From Odiellus spinosus (taxonomy: Eukaryota; Arthropoda; Arachnida; Opiliones; Phalangiidae), in the NCBI GenBank assembly GCA_963920705.1, contig OY987232.1, positions 17,211,942-17,275,941 on the forward strand: a DNA stretch of 64,000 nucleotides, read 5' to 3'. The notes below the pieces were generated by a model. It did no database searches, was not told the DNA's origin, and saw only the letters and a list, made by a program, of their open reading frames with translations. Of this stretch, positions 21,801 to 33,021 are shown in pieces. A program made the translations under genes and the position numbers. Within the stretch, counting starts at the first letter, position 1. Each line of letters opens with the position of its first letter.

Positions 21801-22219
21801 CAGAGGTATATAATAACCCCCTTCGGGGGGAAGTATGAAAGCCCCTATACTACCAATGCTAAAAATCACGAACAACAAGAGCCCGCTGCTGACTATCTAG
21901 GCCACTAGCTCGCGCTGGACTTCTCAATGTCGCTACTCTAGTAAATGGTCTTTGTATAAACAAGACTACTCGATTTGTGTTTAGAACTTCCTGTCTCGGG
22001 AGTCAGGCTGTCTGTTAAAATGGAGTTGAAGGTTGACTTCAGCTCGCGAGTTCCGGAAGTGTGCGTAGGGAAAATTTAGTGAGGTTCAAAATGGTGTAAC
22101 TATTTTTTGGGCGTAAAGCGGTGTGTCGATCCGCCGCGATTTACGCCGGACACTTGTTGTTCGTCGATTTTTGCCTACCTTTCATACTTCCCCCCGAAAG
22201 GGGTTATTATATACCTCTG
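21801..22219. mobile_element. Family D MITE, copy 1
   Basis: 419 bp with terminal inverted repeats starting CAGAGGTATATAATAACCCC and ending TATATACCTCTG; flanked by exact 7-bp duplication GCTACAC. The subterminal hairpin CCCCCTTCGGGGGG is present at both ends. Confidence 0.9.
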
Positions 22220-22967
22220 GCTACACCTAGCTGTTCTAAAATGCATGCATTACTTTGCTACAAAGATTCTATTTGGTTCTAACTTTGAAAGTTTTAGTCT
22301 ATATTTTATTCTATATTTAAAGTAACTAGTCCCCCTTTTTTAGATTTTTCTGGAAACCCTGATTTTTTTGGTCAATTGAGGCCCTGTACAATAATATTTA
22401 GTCTGAAACTTGTTATTAAATCCGACCCTGGAAAGACGACCTTAATCCGCCCTAATACGATCGGTGAAAAGTGAAGTGTTACATCCAAAACGTGCTAATA
22501 ACTGTGAAAAGTATAAATGCTGAGGTTTTTTTAGTATTTGTTATTTCAAGCATTTTTAAGTATTAAACCTTTCCGAAAGAAAGACCTTATATGCAAATGG
22601 ATTAAGTTCGCTATTCTTGCTTTAAATTGAAGTTCTATTCATTAAAATTAATTTTTTCTCCAATTCAGGACTTACTAAAACTACTTATTTCGGTTTGCAG
22701 TGCGGAGAAGTTTTTATATTATAATATTTAAGGCAAATTCCACTGTTTGTTAGCAGAAGTACATAATTGGGAAGGGTTGACACTAATCTTAGCAATTGTA
22801 AGACACCCCTCTAATCTCTTTCTGCCTTTTGTTTTAAAAACTTAAGTTCATGCCTTTTTGGTGTTTAGTTTAAAAACATGGTGCGACTATCATGCTAAAA
22901 ACGATAAAAAAAAGTTTTTCATTTCACAATGGGTGAAATCATGCGTTGAAATAATGTTGATATGATA
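22220..22967. other. Intergenic, 3' flank of the cuticle gene
   Basis: AT-rich, no coding exon recognised on either strand. It should contain the 3' UTR of the minus-strand gene ending at 22968. Confidence 0.4.
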
Positions 22968-25900
22968 TTAACCAGCAAGTTGTTGCCTTCTGGGTTTATT
23001 GTCTTTCAATTTTTTCTTGATTTCCGATGGGTCGAATTTAGGAGCAGGTCCTGGTCCGATATATGCAGGCTCTCGGCCAGGGATATCTACTGGTTTTCTG
23101 TAATCATTGTCATCTTCGTCTTCAGCTTCTGTCTCAGGTTCTGTTTCAGTATCCGGGACCTTAGACACGACTATCCTAGATATCTTACGTTCTTCGTTGC
23201 TATTTGAGGGTTTTTGGGCCGAACTTGCGTGTACGTTTGACATGACAATATGAGATATATGTTTACCTTCATGACGACCAGGGAATGGTCCTACGAAAAT
23301 AGTTTGGTCCACTTGTTTCTTAGGTGCTAAAACTGCTTGTTGACCTTCGTTATTTTCTCCACTGTGAGCACCTCTTAATCCTTGAACTAATCCATTTCTA
23401 ACGCTTTCTTTAAAGCCTTTATATAATCTCATGGGTGCTCCAACGATAGAACTAGTGCCTCGAATAAGTCCATCCGATATACCTTTACGTATACCCCCTG
23501 AAAGTCCGTGCAATACGTTTCGTGTAAGCCCTTCCACTTTTTGATTTTGTTCTACGTAAACATGACCAATTCCTGGTCCAGTGACAATGGGGGCCCCTGC
23601 TGTAACCTTTAGTGATGCTATGTCACCCCTAACTGGTATGTTTTGACCGTAGAATCCTTGCTGCTGCTGCGGTGTTACTTGATGAATAATTGGACCTTGA
23701 ACCGGTCCACCACCGACGTGTATACCCCCAACTGGGCCTTGATTTAAAACCGGGGCTCTAGTTATTATCGGTCCATTTATAGGCCCTTCGTTAATGATCA
23801 ATCCGTTTTGTATTCTAATTGGTTGAGCTTGATGACCGTGTCCGACTGGTCTTGGTAATTGGACCCGTGGTGGGCCACTCAGTCTTAAACCCGGTCGGTT
23901 GTGGAAATCGCCAATTTGAACAGGAGCCGACGGTAAGGGTCTGATTATTTGAGGCGGTCCGTTAAATAGGCCTGGTCTTAGTCGAATTGATATTGGACGT
24001 CTGAAGTCAATTTGTGGTCTGCTGTTGATGATATGTGCTGGTTGTGGGGCTGGAATTTGTTGTAAAAGTTGAGCCGGTGACCTAGCTACAAATTGTTGGG
24101 GGCGGGGAGGTCCAAATATAAGTTGTTGAGGGGGTTGGTGTGAGAATCTAACTTGATGGCGAGGTGGTACAAAGTTGACTTGTTGTTGAGGAATCACCAA
24201 TGGTTGAGGCGCCGTTTGTACGAATCTGATTTGTTGGGGAGGTTGTGAATTTTCGATTCTGATTTGTTGGGGAGGCTGTGAATGCTCGATTCTGATTTGT
24301 TGATGAGCCTGTGCGTGTTCGTATCTGATTTGTTGGGGAGGTTGCGCGATTCTGATTTGTTGGGGAGGTTGCGCGATTCTGATTTGTTGGGGAGGCGGTG
24401 AATGTTCAAATCTGATTTGTCGGGGAGGTGGTGAATGTACAAATCTGATTGGTTGAGGTGGAGGAGGAGGTAAGAACTGTACTTGTTCTTTCGGCAGTAA
24501 CTTAACTGTCTGCACAGGTGGTGGACCAATTGGTATTCGGGGTGCCGAGTAAACCACGTCCGTTGGCGCGAACGCTGATCGACCTTGTTTACCACCTTGA
24601 CCAATCTGTGGTTGATTTTCGGACACGATATTAACGTAAGCCGGACTGGAACTAACAGTTCCTGGTTCGTTCGTTCTAATTGCCGCTCGGAAGCCATTGT
24701 GGTCAGCAACGTATTCAACTATACGATATAGTCCATACGCGTCCCGATAGCCATAAGATCCTTTTAAAATAAAGTTAATTTTATAATTTTGTGTTGATAA
24801 ATTAAAAGTACCAAATAGTACCTTTTTTGGAACCACTTCCATCATCTTCTTCGTGTCGGAAGGTTTTACCTCCTTTGTCCTTGAAATTTTTAAAATTGTA
24901 AGACATTAAAATATAATTAAGATTTAATTTTTACCAGAAGCCGATGAAACCCTCCTTTGAAGTCTATTACTCCCTGGTCTTGTCCACCCCTCTCTGTATG
25001 GGTTAGTTTCAAAAAGCGCGATTCGTACGCCTCCTAACGGTAAATATTTTCGGAGCGGGAGTTCGTCCAGCGAATATCTCTAGCAGCCTTGGAGTTCGTC
25101 CAAAAAACGTCGTCGTTTGTGGAGAGAGAGAATTTCCAATTTTCCGTAGACAGGGGGGTATGAAGTAGGACCCCTCCGATCTCGTAAAATTGTGAATTTT
25201 ACCCATACAGAGAGGCGCGCTATATCGAACATTAGAGTAGTAGACTTCAAAGGAGGGTTTCATCGGCTCCTGTTTTTACAAACATTAACAATTCGGGCAG
25301 TTTTTTTTAGTAAAAATCAGAATGGTGTAGTTCCAATAGATAGATTTTCATATGAATGATAAGGTTTAATATTATGACATCTTTGAGCTTTCGTTTTTAA
25401 GATTGTGATCAAGTGGGAACTAATTTTCGAATATCAATCAAATGCGCTTCTATCAAGCGTAGCTTTGACTGTACAATTTGATATGGTCAACGTCGTCTGC
25501 TAAGCTAGAAAATAAGGGGACTTTAAAGGGATTATCTGCAATTTTTTTAATCCCCTTTAAAGTTGCCTTCTTTTCTAGCTTAGCAGACGACGTTTACCAT
25601 ATCAAATTGGACAGCCTTTAAAATCTAAAATAACGCTCGTACTCTGAAATTCAAACCTAATCAAACTTATAAATTAAGCAGCTTAAATAATACCCTAAAA
25701 ATGACAGAAATATAACTTCATAATTTTGTGCACATATTCTGAAAATAAATTCAAACGCTGTTCCATTTTAGCTCGGTTTTCCTTTAAAAGGAACACGTGG
25801 GTCAAAATCTAAAGTTTGGCTTTTTAGACAGGGTTTCCACAGGTCAGGGAAAACAGGGAAAAGTCAGGGAATTTGAAAATGAACCAAAAAAGTCAGGGAA

Positions 25901-28220
25901 TTTTAAGATATTTTAAAAAGTCAGGGAATTTAAATACTTTCAAGAAGATAATCTGCAGATTCGAAGCTGACCGTGTCAGTTGTATAGATTACAATAAAGA
26001 TACGCGTGCAAAATGTTTGGCGAACGCAATTGCAAAATAATATAAAAAAATAAAAAGTATTAGTTTAAACGGTCAGGGAAAATCGTTGGAAAAGGTCAGG
26101 GAAAAACCTGGAGAAGTCAGGGAATTTGAATTTGATAAAACTGTGGCCACCCTATTAGATGAAATTAACCGCAAATCAATTACGAAATAATTTCATGTCC
26201 AAAAATTAAATATAATTGCCGATATTCAACATGATTTAGACAAGAAGGATCAGACAAGGAGAGGGAAAGTGGGGACGGCGCAGTTCCTACTGCGTCGGTC
26301 TAAACTCCCACTCTGGGAGAACGGGGGTAGAGATGTTTAGTGGTAAAATGTTGTCACGTGGGTAAAACTGATCCTTTATCTGCTTCGTAGTAGCCAACGA
26401 CGCTAGTGACCACGTGACAACAGTTTACCTCGAGAATTTCCTATCCCCCCTTTCCACCCGAGTGGGAGGTTGGCTCTTCTCTCTCTAACTCAACGCAGCC
26501 CTACTTTTCCTCTCCTTGTCTGATCCTTCTTGATTTAGATAAAAATTTGAATACTGTCCGGAGTTATCAATGGTTAGTAACACCGTAAGAAACTTAATTA
26601 CCTTTATTTCATAACCAAATCTGTAGGGTTTAGGTTGGTAGACCTAAATGAAAACAAAAAATATAAAATGTTAAGTTAATAATTCGAGGTCATGTAAGCG
26701 AAATTTGTAAAAAAAAAAATCTTTGTTTATGATAAAATTATTCGTCCGAAACTTGGGAAAAATTCATTTTACGAGCTTGGGAAGGATATTAAAACGGAAA
26801 GTGCAGTGTTTCACATCATCCTTGTTTTTTGTATTTTTTCATTATTTATTAGCGAATGGGAGAAGATCTAGACCGTGCAATGTTTTTAATTTCACTACAT
26901 CGTTGATGTTTCAAGCGAGATATGAATTATTCTATCAAAATCCCCTTTGTCGATCAAACACGAGTTTCGACGTTCAAGAGCGAAGTCAGCTGTAAAATTC
27001 GAAAATATTTTCTTGAACTTGTTCCTATTGCTAGGCTTAAACCGAATTACATCTACTAACAATTAATTAATTCGTATAATTAATCCTATTTTGCTTAATT
27101 TGTGTAGGTGACTGTTTTTCAATTTGTGGGGATTGGAAAATGGTTTCTACATTGCTAGGCTTAACTGAATCACATCTAAAACAATTATTCCATTCCTACA
27201 AAGGGGTTTTAATTACTCTTAATCATACTTTAGTTAATTATAATTAATTAGTAACTGTTTTTCAATTGATGGGATTGGAAAATGGTTTCTACATTGCTAG
27301 GCTTAACCGAATCACATCTACAACAATTATTCCATTCCTACAAAGGGGTTTTAATTAATCTTACTCCTACTTTGGTTAATTATAATTAATTAGTGACTGT
27401 TTTTCAATTGATGGGGATTGGAAAATGGTTTCTACATTGCTAGGCTTAACCGAATCATATCTACAACAATTATTCCATTCCTACAAAGGGGTTATAATTA
27501 ATCTTACTCCTACTTTGGTTAATTATAATTAATTAGCGACTGTTTTTCAATTGTTGGGATTGGAAAATGGTTTCTACGTTGCTAGGCTTAACCGAATCAT
27601 ATTTACAACAATTATTCCAACGCACTCATTCCTATAAAGTGGTTTTAATTAGTCTTATTCCTACTTTGGTTAATTCCAATTAATTAGCGACTGTTTTTCA
27701 ATTTGTGGGGATTGGAAAATGGTTCCTACATTACTAGTCTTAACCGAATCATATCTACTAACAATTAATCCATCGTGCACATTCGTGGAAAAGGGTTTTA
27801 ATTAGCATTATTAATCCTAATATCAAGGAAATATTTTTGGAAAAATTCAATGAAATTGTTTTTGCAAAATTTGTATGAACCACGATTATATAATTCATAG
27901 CAAAAATATATTATAAATACAATTACCTCTTTTTGAACTTGAACGTTACCGCCTTGGTAATTACCTCCACCTTGGTAATTACCTCCACCCTGGTAATTAT
28001 CTCCCCCGTAATTTAACGATACTGTTGGACTATTGAATCCAGCAGCTGTCTGTAGCTTCTGCGCAGGTGGTGGTCTCCCAATAGGTTGTTTGGATTCCTG
28101 GGAATCAATATCCTCTTCAAATTCCTCGTCGATATCTGCTTTTTTCTCCACCTTTTCTTTGTTATCTTTATCAATTTTATCTGCCAAGATTAAACCGGAC
28201 AGTAGTACCAGGACAAATAC
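22968..28220 (-). CDS. Large cuticle protein with an RR (chitin_bind_4) domain, 5' exon missing
   Basis: Secreted structural protein expected to bind chitin in the cuticle. Exons 28220-27927, 24879-24822 and 24760-22968 join in phase to 714 residues. The first visible exon opens VFVLVLLSGLILA, the hydrophobic core of a signal peptide, so a tiny leader exon carrying the ATG (probably MK) lies upstream and was not found. Then follow an acidic stretch and NYQGG repeats, and the RR core, which spans the splice GSGSKK/GSYGYRDAYGLYRIVEYV and ADHNGFRAAIRTNEPGT. A long Pro/Gln region with about ten PPQQIR-type repeats comes next (roughly residues 190-300). The C terminus is FDPSEIKKKLKDNKPRRQQLAG. 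The NEPG ending matches the smaller cuticle proteins in this window. Joining the 27.9-kb exon to the 24.9-kb exon rests on phase and signal-peptide logic, so it is less certain than the rest. Confidence 0.82.
24935..25272. mobile_element. Family A MITE, copy 1 (in cuticle gene intron)
   Basis: 338 bp; ends CAGAAGCCGATGAAACCC and GGGTTTCATCGGCTCCTG; flanked by 7-bp duplication TTTTTAC. It lies only about 55 bases upstream of the acceptor of the exon at 24879. Confidence 0.92.
25466..25617. repeat. Near-perfect long inverted repeat (hairpin)
   Basis: Arms of about 65 bases: the left reads CAATTTGATATGGTCAACG, then TCGTCTGCTAAGCTAG; the right reads CTAGCTTAGCAGACGACG, then CCATATCAAATTGG. They are separated by a loop of about 12 bases. 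In RNA this would be a stable hairpin. It lies in the intron of the cuticle gene. Either a young fold-back element or a small-RNA precursor. Confidence 0.8.
25829..26154. mobile_element. Family E element, copy 1
   Basis: Begins CAGGGTTTCCACAGGTCAGG and ends CTGTGGCCACCCT, imperfect inverted ends. The interior is built of GTCAGGGAATTT words, like copies at 39.7, 44.6, 45.6 and 57.2 kb. No target duplication was recognised. Confidence 0.65.
26241..26532. mobile_element. Family B MITE, copy 3
   Basis: 292 bp; ends CAAGAAGGATCAGACAAGG and CCTTGTCTGATCCTTCTTG; 7-bp duplication ATTTAGA on both sides. Confidence 0.93.
27010..27800. repeat. ~142-bp tandem repeat, five to six copies, in cuticle gene intron
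   Basis: Units share GGATTGGAAAATGGTTTCTA, CATTGCTAGGCTTAACCGAA, CAACAATTATTCCATTCCTA and ACTTTGGTTAATTATAATTA. The outer units are more diverged than the inner ones, as expected for an array growing from the middle. Confidence 0.88.
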
Positions 28221-28410
28221 CTTTTAACAGAAACAAAAATTACTATTTCTTTCTACATTATTATAGTTTTATTTATAGGTTTGTAATACTATAAATAAAG
28301 TATAATTTATCTCCAAGTTTTTCTCTATAAAAGAGTATATTGTTATCACGAAATATGATTATTAAGGAAAAACTTTATTATTTTTGGAAGAAATCGTTTT
28401 AGTCTAACAT

Positions 28411-28715
28411 CAGAAGCCGATGAAACCCTCCTTTGAAGTCTATTACTCCCGGGTCTTGTCTACCCCTCTCTGTATGGGTTAGTTTCAAAAATCGCGATTC
28501 GTACGCCTCCTAACGGTAGATATTTTCATAGCGGGAGTTCGTCGAGCGAATATCTCTAGCAGCCTCGGAGTTCGTCAAAAAAACGTCGTCGTTTGTGGAG
28601 AGAGAGAATTTCCAATTTTCCGTAGACAGGGGGGTATGAAGTAGGACCCCTCCGATCTCGTAAAATTGGGAATTTTACCCATACAGAGAGGAGCTCTATA
28701 TGGAACATTAGAGTA
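28411..28715. mobile_element. Family A MITE, copy 2 (right end lost)
   Basis: Starts CAGAAGCCGATG and follows the family for about 305 bp to CATTAGAGTA, then switches to unrelated sequence. The right terminus and its duplication are missing. Confidence 0.8.
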
Positions 28716-28774
28716 ACACAACCAGGGGATTGGAAAATAAACCTATCCGCAAATAGCCAATTATCCAAAATTAA

Positions 28775-29540
28775 CTCAATTATACGTTCGAGTATGAAAC
28801 TAGTTGCTATCATAAAAGAGGAGCTTAATTACGTTGGGAATGTTGCCATCTACGTCATCAGCTACGTAATAACTTGTAGCACCAAGCTTATTTTTTCTAT
28901 ACCTATGTCAGCTCTCAAGGTCCTGTCTCTCCTCAGTGACCTTTGAGGCGTCTGACTCCTAGCGTTTTATGAAAACGGATATAACTGCCCCGTATAACCT
29001 TAACACCACGTGATTTAGTGACGTAGTTAGCAACATTCAAACAAGATTTCGCGACCACATGTTCTTTTATAATATCAACTATTAGCTTCTTACTAAACAT
29101 TAATTACAAAAATAATTATGAGTAACAGAAGATAATGGCAGAAGCCGATGAAACCCTCCTTTGAAGTCTACTACTCCAATGTTCCATATAGCGCTCCTCT
29201 CTGTATGGGTAAAATTCACAATTTTACGAGATCGGAGGGGTCCTACTTCATACCCCCCTGTCTACGCAAAATTGGAAATTATCTCTCTCCACAAACGACG
29301 ACGTTTTTTTGACGATCTCCAAGGGTGCAAGAGATATTCGCTCGACGAACTCCCGCTTCGAAAATATCTGCCGTTAGGAGGCGTACGAATCGCGCTTTTT
29401 GAGAATAACCCATACAGAGAGGGGTAGACAAGACCCGGGAGTAATAGACTTCAAAGGAGGGTTTCATCGGATTCTGATAATGGTTATTCGGTTTCAGAAA
29501 CTTAAAATAAACCCAAAAATGATTTTGAAGATTTGGGTTT
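28775..29540. mobile_element. Family C element (copy 2), interrupted by an A element
   Basis: The segments 28775-29138 and 29477-29540 together match the uninterrupted segment at about 51976-52405. The interruption is the A element at 29139-29476. Confidence 0.75.
29139..29476. mobile_element. Family A MITE, copy 3 (nested in a C element)
   Basis: Ends CAGAAGCCGATG and CATCGGATTCTG; 7-bp duplication ATAATGG. The homologous uninserted segment near 52350 has ATAATGG once, confirming the duplication. Confidence 0.92.
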
Positions 29541-29810
29541 ACTTGATGGACTTTCAAGGTACACTTGATCAATAACCTCGTGCCTTTAATATTTCAAATA
29601 TAAATTTTAAAACTTTATCATACTATAATAGGTTTTATATCAAAAAACCTACTTTTAAAGACATTTTTCTTCGATTTATTAAAGGTTATAGCTTCATTTA
29701 ATTTCCAATTAACGCCAAAAGTTTTTAAGAACCTCATTTGGAGTTAAACTCAACTCATGAAAAACTCAACTGATGAAGACCTCGTTTTACTCACGTGCAA
29801 ATTGTTACAC

Positions 29811-30000
29811 CATTTTTACGCTCCCAAACGCCATTTTTACGCTCCCAAACGCCATTTTTACGCTCCCAAACGCCATTTTTACGCTCCCAAACGCCATTTT
29901 TACGCTCCCAAACGCCATTTTTACGCTCCCAAACGCCATTTTTACGCTCCCAAACGCCATTTTTACGCTCCCAAACGCCATTTTTACGCTCCCAAACGCT
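29811..30000. repeat. 21-bp minisatellite, nine copies
   Basis: Near-identical units of CCATTTTTACGCTCCCAAAC plus G. Because 21 is divisible by three, three forward frames and one reverse frame stay open; none is a gene. Confidence 0.93.
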
Positions 30001-30985
30001 AATTTTCTGCGTTCGCTTCCGAAACAATCATTCGGAGTTAACCCTCATTTTCAAGGTGGCTTGTACGCTTACACGCTACACGCTCGTATCTAAACGAAAT
30101 AGATATTTCATGCCAGGGTTTCAAGCGCTGGTGAGTTACGAGCGATAAAATTAACACTAGCAGTTTCTCCACGCTAGTTGTAGCGTACACGTGACCATAA
30201 AAATAGGGGCACTTTCAAGCTTCCAAATCTGAATTTAAATATTGGAAGTCCAACGCAAAGCTACTGTCTCGTTCACCGAGTTTTAACGATGCTAGTTTGG
30301 CGCCAAAGAGGTTTATTAAAAACTTATATTAACGCGTTAATAGCGCATTACACCAAATCCACCACTGTTAAGCAATAATCCATTCGTTTTAATACCTTGT
30401 TATAAATCCTTGTTTTCATCTCGAACTGCTTATATCCAAATCCTTCGTAATCTTGTTTTTTCACTCACTGAATGTAACGCGCTGTCGTTTTATGTTCTCG
30501 ACTAACTAAAGTCTAAAATGATAATCCATTTCTGGTCTAGCGGGTAAAACTCTTTTATATTATATATTGCAACAATTTTCCTTGATTTAAAAAAGGAGCG
30601 CTCAGGCGTTTAACCAATGAGATTCGTTTTCAAAATCGTCATTCGATGACGGTGAACTCATCTTGAATTTTCATCTCGATTTACTTAGGAAAAAAAACAA
30701 AAACCTGGGATTAAATAAATATTTCAAGGAATAGTACAAAATTTTCTAACAAATTATCGTTGTTTTTGAATAATTTCCTTGATTAGTTTTAAAGGGAAAC
30801 TTGGAGATAAATATGGAACAGCTTTTGAATTTATTTTCGATATCACTTGATACCAAAATACGTATTCTAGAATTTTAAAACAATTTTTAGACTAGTTTGG
30901 TAAAATATCTATAAAAGTAAATGTAAATTTGTACCAATCATATTATATCAGCCTTCGACAGCGTTTGTAATGTCCTAACATTAAT
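30001..30985. other. Intergenic, nothing recognised
   Basis: AT-rich sequence without a conserved frame or repeat family member on either strand. Confidence 0.5.
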
Positions 30986-31323
30986 CAGAAGCCGATGAAA
31001 CCCTCCTTTGAAGTCTATTACTCCCGGGTCTTGTCTACCCCTCTCTGTATGGGTTAGTTTCAAAAAGCGCGATTCGTACGCCTCCTAACGGTAGATATTT
31101 TCGGAGCGGGAGTTCGTCCAGCGAATATCTCTAGCAGCCTCGGAGTTCGTCAAAAAAACGTCGTCGTTTGTGGAGAGAGAGAATTTTCAATTTTCCGTAG
31201 ACAGAGGGGTATGAAGTAGGACCCCTCCGATCTCGTAAAATTGTGAATTTTATTCATACAGAGAGGAGCACTTCATGGAACATTAGAGTAGTAGACTTCA
31301 AAGGAGGGTTTCATCTACTTCTG
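30986..31323. mobile_element. Family A MITE, copy 4
   Basis: Full length, but the flanks (CATTAAT left, AGGATAG right) do not match, so this copy is either old or a recombinant of two insertions. The right terminus reads TACTTCTG rather than GGCTTCTG. Confidence 0.85.
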
Positions 31324-31429
31324 AGGATAGTTATTTGTAAAATATTTGCCCGAGGGGTTTTAAAAAGACAATTGAGGTTCTTATCTCAGTTGCAATAAGT
31401 AAAATACGAAATAATTTGTCTAAAGTAAG

Positions 31430-32035
31430 GCCTACGTAGAAAATTAAATGGATAGAGAAAAAACCAATGATTATTTTGCAAATAAATTTTTTATTTGAAT
31501 ATATCAATTAGTTACAAGAAATATTAGACTTTAACAAGTCATAGTCTTGACAATAATTGTCTGTCCATAGAGTGTACATCCAGTGATGGTTGAAGTGTCA
31601 ATGTTACAATTGGTGATTTTAGCATTGGTGAGTGTAGACCTGGCGATAGTCGAGTTTGACCCGGTTGTGCCGGTTAAGGTCGAAGCTGAATGAATTGTAT
31701 CCGAAATTTGCGTAATTAGGCCCACATAAAAAATTAAATGGATAGGAAAAAGAAAAGAATATATTATATTATTATATTATAATATAATATATTATATTAT
31801 TATATTTGACTATTTCAAGTAGTTAAAAGAAATATTAAACTTTAGCAAGTCATAGACTTGCCAGAAATTGTCGTTCCATCGAGTGTAGATCCAGTGAAGG
31901 TTGAAGTGGCAAGTTTACAATTATTGACTTTAGTATTGGTGAATGTAGACGTGGTGATTACCGAGTTTGACACGGTTGAGTCGGTAAAGGTCGCAGCCGA
32001 ATGAGTTGTACCCGTAACTTGCGAGTTGGTGACTG
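31430..32035. repeat. Tandem duplication of about 290-300 bp carrying the pentad-repeat gene
   Basis: 31430-31715 and 31716-32035 align end to end, including the untranslated words AAATTAAATGGATAG and AAGAAATATTA and the coding region. An AT dinucleotide-like stretch at 31760-31805 expanded in one copy only. Confidence 0.75.
31531..31735 (-). pseudogene. 5'-truncated tandem copy of the pentad-repeat secreted protein gene
   Basis: The frame ends TAA at 31531 and encodes twelve five-residue units (for example STLTG, STIAR, STLTN, AKITN, CNIDT, STITG, KTMTC) homologous to the C-terminal part of the gene at 31842. No ATG and no signal peptide precede it. Upstream, the sequence becomes the duplicated 3' flank of the neighbouring copy (GGCCCACATAAAAAATTAAA and GGCCTACGTAGAAAATTAAA), marking the duplication junction near 31716. 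Unless spliced to a distant leader, it cannot make a secreted protein. It is most likely a partial-duplication pseudogene. Confidence 0.7.
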
Positions 32036-32108
32036 TTGAAGCCGTCATTTGTTCGATGGAAGACATCGTCAAAAGGATGGCTAATACCAAAACTACTGTT
32101 GAATTCAT
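31842..32108 (-). CDS. Small secreted protein of 13 pentapeptide-like repeats
   Basis: Single-exon frame of 88 residues with ATG at 32108. Residues 1-23 (MNSTVVLVLAILLTMSSIEQ then MTA) form a convincing signal peptide. The remaining 65 residues divide without any gap into 13 five-residue units: STVTN, SQVTG, TTHSA, ATFTD, STVSN, SVITT, STFTN, TKVNN, CKLAT, STFTG, STLDG, TTISG, KSMTC. A hydrophobic residue sits at position 3 in nearly all, a small one at position 1, and Ser/Thr/Asn/Asp/Gly elsewhere. This is the pattern of pentapeptide-repeat right-handed quadrilateral beta-helices, here about 3.25 coils. The extreme Thr/Ser content could also suit an ice-binding surface; that is speculation. 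A TTTATAG just before the ATG may be an acceptor, implying a 5' UTR intron. Not assigned to any known insect family. Confidence 0.72.
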   Translation of the reverse strand: MNSTVVLVLAILLTMSSIEQMTASTVTNSQVTGTTHSAATFTDSTVSNSVITTSTFTNTKVNNCKLATSTFTGSTLDGTTISGKSMTC

Positions 32109-33021
32109 GATTGTCTATAAAGAAATTGTAATATCTTAGTTTATTTACTGTATTACTTTGAAAAACATTTGGTTATCAAAATGCAATAATTAACGGTGAG
32201 GCCCTGATACGCGACATTAAATTAATTGCGAGGGTTAAATTAGAAAGAAGGTCAAATTCCCCATTTTTGACACTTAGATGTGTAGTGTACTTATGCTGTT
32301 AACTTAGCTAGCGTTTGTACACCCTTGAAAATGAGTAACTCGATCGTAAAGGGAAACTAAACCTAAAATAATTATTTGATTAAACTTATAGCAGTAAATG
32401 GTAAACATATATTTAAAATTAGCGTCTGTTGCGAAGTTAACGTTAAGGGTTGGATACAACAGGCAAAAGTTTAACAATCTGAGAATGAGTACCAACAGAA
32501 CTTGGCACTATTTGCAATAAATTTGAGTTTTTATAATACTTACTTTATTGGATAGCTTTAGCAGTTTCTTTAAGACTGTTCAGTTCGCTTACTAAGGTTA
32601 TTTATGATTAGTAGTAGCCGAGGAAGCGTTATTTATATCATTTTCCTTAATTATTATTGTCAAGAGTCTCTTATCTTTAAGGGTTGGCAAGTTTTTGCCA
32701 AGGGTGGAAAACAAGTATAGGGTCTAGCTAAAAATCGCGGTTTTTTCCAGGTTAAAACCGGGGTGGCAAAAACTAGTTTTGGCGGCGGTTTTTTCCGCCC
32801 AGTTTTAACCAGGTTAAAATCTATGGCAAAAACAGATTTTGCCGCGGTTTTTTCCACTTCAAATGGCTTTTTTGATTGAAAAAAAAAAAAAAAAAAAAAA
32901 ACAAGAAATATAGAAATAAAGCTGAAAAATATCTCAAACTCAAAAATGGAATGTTGTTCAAAACCTTAACCTCTCGTTTTTAATGTCAAGCCAAACAATA
33001 CTACCAAAGTCTTAGTATTAG
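32109..33021. other. Intergenic; GGTTTTTTCC-type repeats
   Basis: At 32690-32870 several imperfect repeats share GCGGTTTTTTCC and AGGTTAAAA, followed by a poly-A run. This may be a decayed retroelement or satellite. No gene recognised. Confidence 0.45.

Noticed and set aside
24194-24718. 174-residue frame with NKSES repeats antisense-frame-shifted to the cuticle gene
   Set aside because: Same strand, other frame of the Pro/Gln repeat exon; no splice or homology support.
29757-30148. Frames with seven-residue repeats (HFYAPKR, FTLPNAI, FLRSQTP)
   Set aside because: Produced by the 21-bp minisatellite; all frames are open equally, so no coding signal.
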